Positions 27,091-37,496 of a DNA stretch of 64,000 nucleotides are shown here, piece after piece. The translations under genes were made by a program, and so were the position numbers. How positions within the stretch are numbered: position 1 is the first letter of the stretch; every line of letters begins with the position of its first letter. A model generated the notes under the pieces. It saw only the letters and a program-made list of their open reading frames with translations, searched no databases and was not told the DNA's origin. The DNA comes from Halomonas sp. TA22 (GTDB lineage: Bacteria > Pseudomonadota > Gammaproteobacteria > Pseudomonadales > Halomonadaceae), in NCBI RefSeq assembly GCF_013009075.1, contig NZ_CP053108.1:248001-312000 (forward strand). The letters run 5' to 3'.

Positions 27091-27899
27091 ACCGCCACCT
27101 CCGCCTTGATATGCGCATGCGGCTCATACCCCTCGAGGCGGATATGCTCGAAACGGAAGGCGAACAGATCGTCGACCTCGGGATCGAGCCATAGCCGAGG
27201 TGCTGGCGTGGGTTCGCGGGTCAGCTGAAGTTCGGCCTGCTCCAGATGGTTCAGGTAGAGGTGCGCATCACCCAAGGTATGCACGAACTCACCGGGCTCA
27301 AGGCCACACACCTGGGCGATCATCTGCGTGAGCAGCGCGTAGCTTGCAATATTGAATGGCACGCCAAGAAAGATATCGGCGCTACGCTGGTAGAGCTGGC
27401 AGGAGAGCCGCCCTTCGGCGACATAGAACTGAAACAGTGCATGGCAGGGCGGCAGCGCCATCTCATCGACCAGCGCCGGGTTCCAGGCGGAGACGATCAG
27501 GCGCCGGGAGTCGGGGTTGCGCTTGATCTGCTCGACCAGCTGGCCGATCTGGTCGACATGCCCGCCATCAGGACGTGGCCAACTGCGCCATTGATAACCA
27601 TAGACCGGCCCCAGATCGCCCTTTTCGTCGGCCCACTCGTCCCAGATGCGTACGCCATTCTCCTTGAGATAGGCGATATTGGTGTCACCGGCCAGAAACC
27701 ACAACAGCTCGTGAATGATCGAGCGCAGATGCAGCTTCTTGGTGGTGACCAGCGGGAAGCCCCGCGCCAAGTCGAAACGCATCTGATGGCCGAACACGCT
27801 GCGGGTACCGACTCCGGTGCGGTCCTCCTTGGTTACGCCATGGTTCAGGACATGACGCATCAGGTCGAGGTAGGGTTGCTCCAATGCTTCGGCGCTCAT
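27087..27899 (-). CDS. thyA: thymidylate synthase
   Basis: A 270-residue enzyme converting dUMP to dTMP with methylene-tetrahydrofolate. The catalytic cysteine is in [12 protein letters not shown], with [18 protein letters not shown] for the dUMP/folate site and the opening [13 protein letters not shown]. The true start is ATG 27899, which overlaps the lgt stop; the longer frame shadows lgt. The conserved lgt-thyA-folA order is typical of gammaproteobacteria. Confidence 0.96.
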   Translation of the reverse strand: MSAEALEQPYLDLMRHVLNHGVTKEDRTGVGTRSVFGHQMRFDLARGFPLVTTKKLHLRSIIHELLWFLAGDTNIAYLKENGVRIWDEWADEKGDLGPVYGYQWRSWPRPDGGHVDQIGQLVEQIKRNPDSRRLIVSAWNPALVDEMALPPCHALFQFYVAEGRLSCQLYQRSADIFLGVPFNIASYALLTQMIAQVCGLEPGEFVHTLGDAHLYLNHLEQAELQLTREPTPAPRLWLDPEVDDLFAFRFEHIRLEGYEPHAHIKAEVAV

Positions 27900-28717
27900 G
27901 ACGACTTTCCCCCTGTTTCGGCGACTGGGGCAGAGATTTTGCCATCTACCGGTTGATGGCGCGACCAGGCGATCAAGCCGCCCCCTACCACAATCATCGG
28001 CAGGCTGAGCAGCATCCCCATGGTGACCCATCCGAAGGCGATAAAGCCGATATGCGCATCGGGCAAGCGGACGAATTCAACGCCAAAGCGGAACACGCCA
28101 TACAGCACCAGGAACAGCCCGGATATCAGCCCGCGCCGGCGCGGCGTGGCGGAGACGAGCCACAGAACGACGAACAGCACCAGACCTTCGAGTAACGCTT
28201 CGTAGAGTGCCGAGGGGTGGCGCGGCTCTGGGCCCATGCCCGGAAACGGCATGCCCCAGGGCAAGTCAGTCACCCGCCCGGGTAGCTCACGATTGATGAA
28301 ATTGCCGATCCGACCGGTTCCAAGCCCGATCGTCACCAGGGGGGCAACGAAGTCGGTCAGCGTGAAGAAGGCCAGACGCTTCTTGCGGGCAAGGTAGAGC
28401 GCCGCCAGCAGCACCCCAAGCAGACCGCCGTGAAAACTCATGCCGCCATCCCATACCTGGAACAGCCACAACGGATTGTCGAGCAACCGCTCCATGCCAT
28501 AGAACAGCGCATAACCGACCCGCCCCCCGATCACCACGCCCAGGGCGCCATAGAATATCATGTCGCCAATGTCATCGGCATTGAGGCCGATGCGCTCGGC
28601 GCGCAGACGGCCAAGCCACCAGGCGCCGGCGAAGCCGACCACGTACATCAGGCCATACCAGTGAATGGCAAGCGGCCCCAGGGAGATAGCGATGGGATCG
28701 ATATCGGGATAGTTCAT
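27896..28717 (-). CDS. lgt: prolipoprotein diacylglyceryl transferase
   Basis: A 273-residue inner-membrane enzyme that adds diacylglycerol to the lipobox cysteine of prolipoproteins. It has about seven helices and the Lgt signatures [23 protein letters not shown] and the catalytic-region [15 protein letters not shown] start at ATG 28717, since the codon before it is TTG and the family begins near [10 protein letters not shown]. It is translationally coupled to thyA. Confidence 0.95.
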   Translation of the reverse strand: MNYPDIDPIAISLGPLAIHWYGLMYVVGFAGAWWLGRLRAERIGLNADDIGDMIFYGALGVVIGGRVGYALFYGMERLLDNPLWLFQVWDGGMSFHGGLLGVLLAALYLARKKRLAFFTLTDFVAPLVTIGLGTGRIGNFINRELPGRVTDLPWGMPFPGMGPEPRHPSALYEALLEGLVLFVVLWLVSATPRRRGLISGLFLVLYGVFRFGVEFVRLPDAHIGFIAFGWVTMGMLLSLPMIVVGGGLIAWSRHQPVDGKISAPVAETGGKSS

Positions 28718-28749
28718 CAAGTGACACTCTTTGGAAAATGAACGGGCAC

Positions 28750-29547
28750 TCAGCCCACGAGAAAACGGATCCCGACGACTGCCAGCAGCGAGGCAAAGCT
28801 CAGCCGCAGCACCCTGGCCGACAGTATGTGAGCCAACTTAACGCCGAGGCGAGCAAAGGGCACACTGGTGATCACGATACCCAGAAAGGCGGACCAGAGC
28901 ACGAAGCCGGTACTCCACGCGGGAAGTGCGGAATTTCCCCAACCCACGACGATGAAGGTCAAGGCGCCGAACAGCGCGATCGGCACCCCGCATACCGCGG
29001 AGGTCCCTACCGCCTCGGTCATTTTCGCACCACAGCGTGACAGCCAGGGCACACTGAGCGTGCCGCCACCGATACCGAACAGCGCCGAAACGCCACCGAT
29101 CACGACACCGGCGACGCTCATGCCAAGTCGTCCCGGTGCCGCCTTTCCCGGCCGCGGACCTGCCTTGATTGCCAGGCGCAGCGCGACGAGCAGCACGAAA
29201 ACGCCGAATAACGTGCCCAACAATCCGGCTGAGAGAGCGCCGGCGACGAAGACACCGGCAATGGCGCCAAGCAGCAAGCCTGGCAATAGCGCCATGAACC
29301 AGTCGCGTCGAAAGCTGCCCTTGCGGATATGCCCGATGCTCGAAGAGGACCCGGTCACCACGATGGTGGCAAGCGACGTTCCGACCGCCAGATGCATTGC
29401 CACTGCGGGGTCAACCCCTTGCAGCCCGAAGGCAAACACCAGCGCGGGCACGATGATCAACCCGCCGCCCACGCCGAACAGCCCCGCCATGGTTCCCGCC
29501 ACGGCCCCCAACGCCAGATAACCCGCTATTATCGTTACCATTTCCAT
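28750..29547 (-). CDS. TauE/SafE-family anion exporter
   Basis: A 265-residue membrane protein with about eight helices in two repeated halves, each with the family glycine motif (GLFGVGGGLIIVPAL and ALFGIGGGTLSVPWL). The family moves sulfite, sulfonates or organic anions; specificity is not readable here. It lies 2 bp after the stop of the degenerate sensor gene and upstream of lgt, all on the same strand. Confidence 0.88.
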   Translation of the reverse strand: MEMVTIIAGYLALGAVAGTMAGLFGVGGGLIIVPALVFAFGLQGVDPAVAMHLAVGTSLATIVVTGSSSSIGHIRKGSFRRDWFMALLPGLLLGAIAGVFVAGALSAGLLGTLFGVFVLLVALRLAIKAGPRPGKAAPGRLGMSVAGVVIGGVSALFGIGGGTLSVPWLSRCGAKMTEAVGTSAVCGVPIALFGALTFIVVGWGNSALPAWSTGFVLWSAFLGIVITSVPFARLGVKLAHILSARVLRLSFASLLAVVGIRFLVG

Positions 29548-29549
29548 CG

Positions 29550-30950
29550 CTATTGGTGCCCGCCCCGTGCTTTTCTCGTGGTCATCCAGCGCGCCGCCAT
29601 GTCAACCAGCACCTGCGGCCGATAGGGCTTGGCCAGGAAGTCGTCCATGCCGGCATCCAGATACTGCTGCCGATCATCGTCATCGGCATTGGCAGTCAAT
29701 GCGATAAGGGTGCTGGGTCTGTCCTGGCCCCTTTCGACTTCGCCCTGGCGCCACCGGCGGCTGGTCTCCATGCCGTCCGGACCGGGCATGAAAATATCCA
29801 TGAACACCAAATCGTACTCGTTGCGCTGCGCCAGGCGCAGTGCCTGAGGACCATCCTGGGCCGTATCGACCTGCGCGCCCTGCGCTTCGAGCACCTGGCA
29901 CGCCAGCATGCTGTTGACAGGTCCATCATCGACGATCAAGACCCGTGCCCGACTCAGCAGAGGCACTGGAACGCTCGCTGCCCCCTCCTGGCTCGCCAGC
30001 CGTGGCGATTCCGGCGACTCGACAAGCCGGGTAACCAGGATCAGCAGGCCCGCAAGTCGCTCGCTGAGCTGCTCGCCGGTACCCGTGAGCACTACTCCCT
30101 CCTGCCTGGCCAGGTCATCCATCAGGGTGTGCAGCTCCTTGTGCAGCACGCCCAGATAGCTCGACTTGAGACGCGACTCCTCGCGCGCCTGATCGCGAGA
30201 GAGCTTGACCTGAGCCAGGCGCTGGCGCTGGTCGTAGACGTCATCAAGCAAGCCCAGTCGGTGGCCGTTCTCGTCGGCAACGCCGATCAGCCGGTAGCTC
30301 TGCCACTGGCCTTCGCCGTCATGTACCCGAACCGTATCGGGGGAGTCGTCGAGGCTGTCGTCATGACGGATCAGGTAGGAGACCTCGAGACCGCGTAGCT
30401 CGGAAAGCGATCTTCCCATTATCTTCTCGAAGGCGGTGTTGGCCTCGACCAGCACCTCGTGGCGGGAAAGGAATGCGGGCTGTGGCAGACGCTCTAGCAT
30501 CTCGATCAATTGCGGGCGGTTGGCCAGGCGCTCGAGCAGCACCTCGAGGCTATCGAGCAGCGCATCCAAGCGTGCCACCTGACCATCGCCGGGACGCCCC
30601 ACCGGCAACAGCCGCTTGATCTTGAGCCAGGGAGGAAGCTCCTTGTGGACGTCTCGTATCACCCGCTCGAGGCGCTCATAGGGCATCCCGAATGCACTCT
30701 CCCAGGCTTGCAAGCGGTGGCGCAGCAGCAGCAGGAAGGTACCGATGCAGAGGCTGCTGCCCAAGACAAGCGCGGCCAGCAACCAGGTCAGCGTATCCCA
30801 GCTGTCTTGCAAGTCATTGTCGGTATACCACAGACTCAGCCAAGTCAGGGCGCAAAGCGCCAACAGCCCTATCTGAGCCAACAGCATCGGCCATAGCACG
30901 GGCCATATCAGCTGACGCCAGAGCCTGTTCGTGCTCGTTTCGACTCGCAT
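29550..30950 (-). CDS. membrane PAS-receiver protein resembling a hybrid kinase without its kinase core
   Basis: A 466-residue protein: two membrane helices (about 18-40 and 55-78), a PAS domain (about 150-235), a helical region resembling the histidine-kinase dimerisation helix, and a C-terminal receiver domain (about 340-460). The receiver keeps the acidic pocket (VLIVDD), phospho-acceptor Asp in VFMDIFMPG, LTAN and the Lys in LAKPYRP. No HATPase_c domain exists between helix and receiver. In the H-box-like segment YLGVLHKELHTLM, the usual SHE is HKE, so the normal phospho-His position is Lys. It cannot autophosphorylate in the standard way and probably receives phosphate from another kinase, or acts by protein contact. 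Confidence 0.83.
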   Translation of the reverse strand: MRVETSTNRLWRQLIWPVLWPMLLAQIGLLALCALTWLSLWYTDNDLQDSWDTLTWLLAALVLGSSLCIGTFLLLLRHRLQAWESAFGMPYERLERVIRDVHKELPPWLKIKRLLPVGRPGDGQVARLDALLDSLEVLLERLANRPQLIEMLERLPQPAFLSRHEVLVEANTAFEKIMGRSLSELRGLEVSYLIRHDDSLDDSPDTVRVHDGEGQWQSYRLIGVADENGHRLGLLDDVYDQRQRLAQVKLSRDQAREESRLKSSYLGVLHKELHTLMDDLARQEGVVLTGTGEQLSERLAGLLILVTRLVESPESPRLASQEGAASVPVPLLSRARVLIVDDGPVNSMLACQVLEAQGAQVDTAQDGPQALRLAQRNEYDLVFMDIFMPGPDGMETSRRWRQGEVERGQDRPSTLIALTANADDDDRQQYLDAGMDDFLAKPYRPQVLVDMAARWMTTRKARGGHQ

Positions 30951-31066
30951 TCGCTTCCCTGTCGCTCAATAGGGTTCGGTAGAGGAAGCTGATGAGTGTA
31001 CGTCGAGGCAGCGGCGCTGTCATCGCACCGTTTCGCAACGCGCTTAGCTCAAGGTAAACCTACTTC

Positions 31067-31840
31067 ATGTGTCTCATTGCCTTCGATTACCGCCCCGGCA
31101 CCCCGATACCGCTGCGCTTGATCGCCAACCGGGACGAACGCCACGATCGCGCCACGGCCGCGCTGGCGCCATGGCAAGAGGAGCCGGACATCATTGGCGG
31201 GCGTGACCTGGAGGCCGGCGGCAGCTGGCTTGCGCTACATCGGCAAGGTCGCTTCGCCGCCGTCACCAACGTTCGCGATCCGCGTATCGAGACGCTAGCC
31301 AACGCACCAAGCCGGGGCTGGCTGGTACGTGACGCGTTGACGCAGATGGAGCCCCAACAGTGGCTCGAGCGGCTCGGCGCGGGCGAGGCCTACCGCTATG
31401 GCGGCTTCAACCTGCTGACCGGCGACGGCCAGACGCTATGGCACCTGCATCGTGGATACCGAGACGTGACGTTGCAGCGGTTGCCGGCGGGACTCTATGG
31501 CCTCTCCAATGCCAGCCTCGACACCCCCTGGCCCAAGCTCGAGCTCGCCCGTTCACGTCTGGCAGAGAGCCTTGCCACTGATACCTGGCCCGATGCAGCG
31601 CTCGAGGCGATGCATGACACCACGGTCGTCACGGATATGCACCGGCTGCCGGATACCGGCGTCGGCCCGGCACTCGAACACTTTCTGTCTTCGGCCTTCA
31701 TCAGCGGCGAGCGTTACGGCACCCGCGCCACCACCTGGCTCGAGTGGCGAAAAGATCAAATCGAGATAAGTGAACGCCGCTATGGCCCACATGGCGAGCC
31801 ACTGGGGGAGACCCAATTGCAGATCACGCTCTCGTCATAG
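31067..31840 (+). CDS. NRDE (TANGO2-like) family protein
   Basis: A 257-residue cytosolic protein beginning MCLIAFDYRPG and carrying the name-giving ANRDERHDR motif, an N-terminal Cys at position 2 as in Ntn-hydrolase-like members, and SWLALHRQGRFAAVTNVRD. The family's biochemical role in bacteria is not established; links to haem or lipid handling are suggested for animal TANGO2. It is convergent with ptsP, ending 9 bp short of it. Confidence 0.85.
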   Translation: MCLIAFDYRPGTPIPLRLIANRDERHDRATAALAPWQEEPDIIGGRDLEAGGSWLALHRQGRFAAVTNVRDPRIETLANAPSRGWLVRDALTQMEPQQWLERLGAGEAYRYGGFNLLTGDGQTLWHLHRGYRDVTLQRLPAGLYGLSNASLDTPWPKLELARSRLAESLATDTWPDAALEAMHDTTVVTDMHRLPDTGVGPALEHFLSSAFISGERYGTRATTWLEWRKDQIEISERRYGPHGEPLGETQLQITLSS

Positions 31841-31849
31841 TGCCGGCGG

Positions 31850-34111
31850 CTAGTCGCGAGGCGGCAGCAGGTGTGCCAGCTGCCATCTCTCCATGCACTT
31901 GCCTAGATGGTGACGCACCGCCGCAGGTGTCGAGAACCGCAGCGTCTCCTCCACCAGCGTCTGAGCCGCAGTTAGCGGCACCCGACGGATAGCGGCCCGC
32001 ACCCGGGGTAGACTGGGGGCATTCATCGAGAGCGCATCGAACCCCATTCCCATCAGCAGCAGCGCCCCCGCCGGATCGCCTGCCAGCTCGCCACACACCG
32101 AGACCGGCATCTCAAGCACGGCGCACTCGTTGGCCAGGCGGGCCAGAGCCGCCAGCACCGCGGGGTGACAGGCATCGTAGAGGTCCGCCACACGGGGATT
32201 GTTGCGATCCACGGCCAGCAGATACTGGGTCAGATCGTTGCTGCCCACCGAGAAGAAGTCGACGCGCTCTGCCAGGGTGTCGAGCTGATAGAGAGTGGCG
32301 GGCACCTCGATCATCACTCCCACCTTGGGCCGCCCCACCTCGATGCCCTCCTCGGCCAGCTCCCGCCGGGCACGGTCCAGCAGCTTCAGGGCATCGTCGA
32401 CCTCATCGACATTGGTCACCATCGGCAGCAGAATCTGCAAGTTATCGAACCCCTGGGACGCCTTGAGCATGGCGCGCAGCTGCACCATCAGCACCTCAGG
32501 GTGATCGAGGGTCACGCGTATGCCGCGCCAGCCGAGGAATGGATTGGCTTCGTGAATGGGGAAGTAGGGAAGATCCTTGTCGCCACCGATGTCCAGCGTA
32601 CGCATGACCACCGGCAGCGGCGCGAAGCCCTCGAGCTGGTCACGGTAGAGCCGGGCCTGCTCCTGCTCACCGGGGAAGCGCTCGGCGATCATGAACGGCA
32701 CTTCGGTGCGATAGAGCCCCACCCCGCTGATACGACTTTTCAACAATGCCACGGCATCCACCGCCAGGCCGGTATTGACCATCAGCGGCATGTCATAGTC
32801 ATCCGGGGTGCGGCTCGGCAGGTGCTGCTCATATTCGAGCACCTTCGCCAGCGCCTGTTCCTCGGCAATCAGTGTCTGATAGTGGCTTTCGAGCTCGGCG
32901 CCGGGTCGCACGAACAGCCGCCCGCGATGACCGTCAAGTACCACCCGCGAGCCGTTGAGCCGCGGCAGTGGCAGGTCGACCATCCCAAGCACGGTGGGAA
33001 TCCCCATCGCGCGGGCCAGAATCGCCACGTGCGACGTGCTGGAGCCGCGCACCGACACCAGCCCGACCAGCTTGTCGCGGGGCACCTCGCCGAGTGTCGC
33101 CACGCTGATTTCATCGCCGACCAGAATGGTGCACTCGGGAAAGTTTTCCGGTGTTTGCGGACTATCTTCCTGCAGGTGAGCAAGCACGCGGCGACCAAGA
33201 TCGCGAATGTCGGTTGCCCGCTCCCGCAGATAGTTATCGTCGACGCGCTCCAGATACTGCACGTGGCGGCGCACCACATCGGCCAGCGCACCGGGCGCCC
33301 ACTGCCCTTCGCGGATACGCTTCTCCACCTCTTGGCCCAGCGCAGCCTCGCTGAGCATCTGTTGATAGACCTCGAATAGCGCAAGCTCCTGGGCGCTGAT
33401 TCTGCTGGCAAGACGCTCACCCGCCGCCCGGATCTCGTCGCGGACGCGATAGATCGCATCGCGCAGCCGTTTCACCTCATAATCGACATCGGTGGGAATC
33501 AGATCGGGAACGCTATCGAGATCGGCCAGCGGCGATATCACCACGGCTTCGCCGATCGCCATCCCCGGCGACGCGGCCACTCCCGTGAACCTTGCCTGGC
33601 CATCGGGCCGAGCCGAACGACTCAGCGCCCCGGTGGCCAGCGCATGGGCCAGTACACCGGCCAATTGCGCCGCCATGGTGACTAGAAAGGCTTCGTCACC
33701 CTCGTCGTAGCGACGCTTCTCCTGCTGTTGTACCACCAGCACGCCCAGCATGCGCCGCTGATGAATGATCGGCACACCGAGGAAGCTCGAGTAGCGCTCC
33801 TCTCCAGTCTCCTCGAAATAGCGGAATTGGGGATGCGCGGGCGCATCCTCGAGATTGAGCGGCTCTTCGCGCAACCCCACCAGCCCCACCAGACCTTCAC
33901 CCACCCTCATGGCAACCTGGCCCACGGCCCGGGTATGCAAACCTATCGTCTCGTTAAGGACCAACTTCTGCTGCTCGGGATCGAACAGATAGAACGAACA
34001 CACATCGGTGCGCATCGCCTTGCGAATGCGGCGCACCATGGTCGACAGGGCCGCCTCCAGCGAGCGTGCCCCGTTGACCTCTTGGACGATGCGGCGAAGG
34101 ACATCGAGCAT
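31850..34111 (-). CDS. ptsP: nitrogen-PTS phosphoenolpyruvate-protein phosphotransferase (EI-Ntr)
   Basis: A 753-residue enzyme I paralogue that takes phosphate from PEP to NPr (PtsO) and on to PtsN, linking nitrogen and carbon status. It has an N-terminal GAF domain (about 1-165), then the PEP-utilising swivelling domain with the phospho-His H361 in RGSSTSHVAIL, and the C-terminal barrel with SVGSNDLTQYLLAVDR and SVCGELAGD. ATG 34111 gives MLDVLRRIVQEV, the family N-terminus, with AAAGAG upstream; a GTG two codons earlier is less likely. It follows rppH by 46 bp, a conserved pair. Confidence 0.95.
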   Translation of the reverse strand: MLDVLRRIVQEVNGARSLEAALSTMVRRIRKAMRTDVCSFYLFDPEQQKLVLNETIGLHTRAVGQVAMRVGEGLVGLVGLREEPLNLEDAPAHPQFRYFEETGEERYSSFLGVPIIHQRRMLGVLVVQQQEKRRYDEGDEAFLVTMAAQLAGVLAHALATGALSRSARPDGQARFTGVAASPGMAIGEAVVISPLADLDSVPDLIPTDVDYEVKRLRDAIYRVRDEIRAAGERLASRISAQELALFEVYQQMLSEAALGQEVEKRIREGQWAPGALADVVRRHVQYLERVDDNYLRERATDIRDLGRRVLAHLQEDSPQTPENFPECTILVGDEISVATLGEVPRDKLVGLVSVRGSSTSHVAILARAMGIPTVLGMVDLPLPRLNGSRVVLDGHRGRLFVRPGAELESHYQTLIAEEQALAKVLEYEQHLPSRTPDDYDMPLMVNTGLAVDAVALLKSRISGVGLYRTEVPFMIAERFPGEQEQARLYRDQLEGFAPLPVVMRTLDIGGDKDLPYFPIHEANPFLGWRGIRVTLDHPEVLMVQLRAMLKASQGFDNLQILLPMVTNVDEVDDALKLLDRARRELAEEGIEVGRPKVGVMIEVPATLYQLDTLAERVDFFSVGSNDLTQYLLAVDRNNPRVADLYDACHPAVLAALARLANECAVLEMPVSVCGELAGDPAGALLLMGMGFDALSMNAPSLPRVRAAIRRVPLTAAQTLVEETLRFSTPAAVRHHLGKCMERWQLAHLLPPRD

Positions 34112-34157
34112 AAGCACTCTTTCTTGTCACTTGAATGTCGTGCTGCCAGCAAAGGGG

Positions 34158-34649
34158 TCACTCTTCACCCAGTGCGAGCCGCTGCGCACGGGGAGCCAGC
34201 TCGCGCAGCGCGCGGCGGTAGACTTCCCGCTTGAAGGGCACCACCTGCCCAAGCGGATACCAGTAACTGACCCATCGCCAACCGTCGAACTCCGGCTTGG
34301 CAGTGGTATCCACGCAGATCCGACTATCTTGACAGCGGATCTGCAACAAGAACCATTTCTGCTTCTGGCCGATACAGAGCGGCCGGGAGTGCATTCGCAC
34401 CATGCGCTTGGGTAATCGGTAGCGCAGCCATCCTCGGGTACAGGCCAGGATCTCGACATCGGCCGCAGTGAGACCGATCTCCTCTTCGAGCTCGCGAAAC
34501 AGTGCCTGCTGTGGTGTCTCGTCTGCCTTGATGCCTCCCTGGGGAAATTGCCACGCATTCTGTCCTACCCGACGCGCCCAAAGCAGCTGGCCCTCATGGT
34601 TGACAATGATAATGCCAACGTTGGGGCGAAAGCCGTCAGCGTCGATCAC
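34158..34649 (-). CDS. rppH: RNA pyrophosphohydrolase (Nudix)
   Basis: A 163-residue Nudix hydrolase that removes pyrophosphate from 5'-triphosphate mRNA and so triggers RNase E decay. The Nudix box is intact ([23 protein letters not shown]). The start is GTG at 34649 ([16 protein letters not shown]), preceded by AAGGTG; the longer frame upstream has no family similarity. It is the first gene of the rppH-ptsP pair. Confidence 0.94.
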   Translation of the reverse strand: MIDADGFRPNVGIIIVNHEGQLLWARRVGQNAWQFPQGGIKADETPQQALFRELEEEIGLTAADVEILACTRGWLRYRLPKRMVRMHSRPLCIGQKQKWFLLQIRCQDSRICVDTTAKPEFDGWRWVSYWYPLGQVVPFKREVYRRALRELAPRAQRLALGEE

Positions 34650-34822
34650 GGGTGTCACCTTATGAATCTTCCATTGATGCCATTCTTCCACAAAGCCGGA
34701 AAGCGCATCAACAAGGCTTTCGCCGGGTGAGTGGCATTGTTCAGCACGTCCCCGTTCTGCAATAATCTCCTGCTGTCTACCGGCCTCTACAGGCCGCCCA
34801 CCCATCCACACGGGAGAGCGCT

Positions 34823-35476
34823 TTGAGCCTGGCCATCTTCGATCTCGATAATACCCTGATCAGCGTCGACAGTGATCACGCCTGGGGAGAGTTTTTGCTG
34901 GAGCAGAGCGCCGTCGACGCCGTCGCCTATCGCGATGCCAACGATCGCTTCATGCGTGATTACACCAATGGCACCCTCGACATCCACGCCTTTCTTGAAG
35001 TGGCCCTGAAACCGCTGGCGGAAAACAGTCCCGAACAACTCGCTGCCTGGCATCAGCAGTTCATGGCCACCAAGATCGAGCCCAACATTCTTGCCAAGGC
35101 CGAAGGGTTGCTGGCGCATCACCGCTCACGTGGCGACACCCTGCTGATCATCACCGCCACCAACCGCTTCATCACCGGCCCCATTGCCAAGCGTCTCGGC
35201 GTCGATCACCTGATCGCCGTTGAGCCAGAAATCGTCGATAGCCGCTATACCGGCCGAGTCACGGGCACGCCCAGCTACCGGGAGGGCAAGATCGTCTGCC
35301 TGGAAGCGTGGCTTGCCAACCGCGACATCTCCCTTGACGGCGCCTGGTTCTACAGCGATTCGCACAACGACCTGCCGCTACTGGAGAAGGTCGACCACCC
35401 CGTAGCCGTCGACCCGGACGACACTCTGCGCCAGGTGGCCGAGGCGCGCGATTGGCGCATCATCAGCCTGCGCTGA
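34823..35476 (+). CDS. HAD-superfamily (type IB, SerB-like) phosphatase
   Basis: A 217-residue cytosolic phosphatase. Motif I is FDLDNTL (nucleophile and acid Asp), motif II the Thr in [10 protein letters not shown], and motif [16 protein letters not shown]. The helical cap resembles phosphoserine/histidinol-phosphate phosphatases of the IB group. The start appears to be TTG at 34823, with GGGAGAG just upstream and no in-frame ATG before motif I. It diverges from rppH. The physiological substrate is unknown. Confidence 0.85.
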   Translation: MSLAIFDLDNTLISVDSDHAWGEFLLEQSAVDAVAYRDANDRFMRDYTNGTLDIHAFLEVALKPLAENSPEQLAAWHQQFMATKIEPNILAKAEGLLAHHRSRGDTLLIITATNRFITGPIAKRLGVDHLIAVEPEIVDSRYTGRVTGTPSYREGKIVCLEAWLANRDISLDGAWFYSDSHNDLPLLEKVDHPVAVDPDDTLRQVAEARDWRIISLR

Positions 35477-35878
35477 ACTCGCATCTCACGCTAGACAATC
35501 GCCTTCGAGCAACCATCCACGCAGCCGAACTCCACGGCTGCGCATGCGCTGTCGCCATCCCGGCGGGCTCCCTGCAGAAGTGCTATATTGCACTGCACCA
35601 CCAACGATAAAGTCCCACTCTGTTGCAACTGATTGAAAAGGCAAAGCTTTATTGCGCCCCCAGACCCAAGGTTTTCCTTATGGCGAGAGGCTTAACCATA
35701 AAGTTGAGCTTTGGCATGCAGTATTTATGGCGCGAAGCCGCTATACTGCCGCATCGAATCAAGCGCCGATCATGGCGTATCACCGAGACGCTCGGCCATG
35801 AGCCTCCGCCGGCCGAGAGGCTGATCGCCTCGATGACAGCCGTCCTTCTTCAGTGACTATATGAATGGTAGAGACACT
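35477..35878. other. intergenic region upstream of mqo
   Basis: This 402-base stretch contains a 7-bp hairpin GCAGCCG/CGGCTGC at 35521-35541, a possible terminator of the HAD gene, then AT-richer sequence with several TATA-like hexamers (for example TATACT at 35742). That part likely holds the mqo promoter. A 77-codon open frame at 35623-35856 has no ribosome site and unnatural composition, so I do not call it. Confidence 0.5.
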
Positions 35879-37372
35879 ATGGATGAGGCAGTAGATGTCG
35901 TACTCGTAGGAGCGGGAGTGATGAGCGCCACGCTTGCCACGCTCCTGCACGAGTTGGAGCCGAACGCTCGCATCGAGATTATCGAGCGCCTCGACTCCGC
36001 CGCCAGCGAAAGCTCATTTGCCTGGAACAACGCCGGCACCGGACACGCCGGCCTATGTGAGCTCAACTACACGCCTCAGGCCGAGGATGGCGCGATCGAC
36101 CTGACCAAGGCCATCCAGATCAACACCATGTTCGAGGAGTCCAAGCAGCTATGGAGCTACTTGGTCGACCATGGCGACCTTGGCGATCCCGCGCGCTTCC
36201 TCTTCCCGGTTCCGCACATGAGCTTCGTGCGCGGCGAGAAGGACGTGCGCTTCCTGCGGGCGCGCTATGAAGCCATGCACTCCCACCCCTGTTTCGATGC
36301 CATCAAGTACACAGAGGACCCCGCCGAGATCGCCCAATGGGCACCGCTGTTGCTGGAGGGCCGCAAGCCGGGCGAGGCCATTGCCGCGACACGGATTGAG
36401 GCCGGCACCGATGTCGATTTCGGCGCCCTCACTCGCCAGCTGCTCGAGCGCCTCGGCAGGCACCCCGACGAACAGATCCGTACCTGTACCGGCCAGACCA
36501 TCACCGACCTCGAGCGCAACGACGATGGCACCTGGCGAGTCAAGATCGAGGCCAAGCATGGCAAGGATCGCGTGCTGCGTGCGCGGTTCGTTTTCCTGGG
36601 TGCCGGTGGCGCGTCGCTGCACCTGCTGCAGAAAAGCGGCATTCCCGAAGCCAAGGGCTTCGGCGGCTTTCCGGTCAGCGGCCAGTGGCTGCGCTGCGAT
36701 CTGCCGGAAGTGGTCTCCAAGCACAACGCCAAGGTTTACAGCCAGGCGCCCATCGGTGCGCCGCCCATGTCGGTACCGCACCTCGACACGCGTAATGTCG
36801 ATGGTAAGCCCTCACTGCTGTTCGGGCCATTCGCCGGCTTCACCACCAAGTTCATGAAAACCGGCTCGGTATTCGACCTGCCCAAGTCGGTCAGCTCCTC
36901 CAATCTCAGTCCGATGCTGTCGGTGGCACGTGACAACTTCAGCCTGGTCAAATATCTGCTGGAGCAGTCTCGCCTCACCCATGAAGAGCGCATCGAGGAG
37001 CTGAAAGCCTTCTACCCCGCTGTCAGGGCCGAGGATTGGCGCCTCGAGATGGCTGGACAGCGGGTCCAGATCATCAAGAAGGATCCAAAGAAAGGCGGCG
37101 TGCTGCAGTTCGGCACCGAGATGGTGGCGGCAAGCGACGGTAGCCTGGCCGCCCTGCTGGGCGCCTCACCCGGCGCCTCGACGGCGACATCGATCATGCT
37201 CAATCTAATCGAGCGCTGCTTCCCCGAGAAGTATGCCTCGCCGGAGTGGAAGAGCCGTCTGGAGCAGATCGTTCCGGCCCGGGCCACGGTACTGGCCGAG
37301 GATGGAGAGCTGCTCAGGGAGAGCCGTCGTGGCTCCCATCGGACTCTCAAGCTGAGCGATCCCGACGCCTAG
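35879..37372 (+). CDS. mqo: malate:quinone oxidoreductase
   Basis: A 497-residue FAD-dependent peripheral membrane enzyme that oxidises malate to oxaloacetate and reduces quinone in the TCA cycle. The FAD-binding motif [14 protein letters not shown] opens the protein; [22 protein letters not shown] is split across family motifs, and [12 protein letters not shown] near the end is diagnostic. I prefer ATG 35879, which has GGTAGAG 5 bases upstream, over the ATG six codons earlier that has none. A strong terminator follows, so it is monocistronic. Confidence 0.95.
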   Translation: MDEAVDVVLVGAGVMSATLATLLHELEPNARIEIIERLDSAASESSFAWNNAGTGHAGLCELNYTPQAEDGAIDLTKAIQINTMFEESKQLWSYLVDHGDLGDPARFLFPVPHMSFVRGEKDVRFLRARYEAMHSHPCFDAIKYTEDPAEIAQWAPLLLEGRKPGEAIAATRIEAGTDVDFGALTRQLLERLGRHPDEQIRTCTGQTITDLERNDDGTWRVKIEAKHGKDRVLRARFVFLGAGGASLHLLQKSGIPEAKGFGGFPVSGQWLRCDLPEVVSKHNAKVYSQAPIGAPPMSVPHLDTRNVDGKPSLLFGPFAGFTTKFMKTGSVFDLPKSVSSSNLSPMLSVARDNFSLVKYLLEQSRLTHEERIEELKAFYPAVRAEDWRLEMAGQRVQIIKKDPKKGGVLQFGTEMVAASDGSLAALLGASPGASTATSIMLNLIERCFPEKYASPEWKSRLEQIVPARATVLAEDGELLRESRRGSHRTLKLSDPDA

Positions 37373-37395
37373 TTCCAGCAGTGGGACGCCTCATT

Positions 37396-37422
37396 ACTGC
37401 CCCGGCCCATGGCCGGGGCAGT
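37396..37422 (+). terminator. terminator of mqo
   Basis: ACTGCCCCGGCC and GGCCGGGGCAGT form a perfect 12-bp stem with a 3-base loop, 24 bases after the mqo stop. Only a short T-run (GCGTTTC) follows. Confidence 0.7.
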
Positions 37423-37496
37423 GCGTTTCAGCGCCACTGCGAGACGCCCACGACTTGGGTTATGCTATCGCACTCGATTTCGCCCAAGGAGGGCCA

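Noticed and set aside
32165-33379. 404-codon open frame antisense to ptsP
   Set aside because: Histidine/glutamine-rich shadow translation of a certain gene on the other strand.
35623-35856. 77-codon frame upstream of mqo
   Set aside because: No ribosome site, unnatural composition; region more likely holds the mqo promoter.
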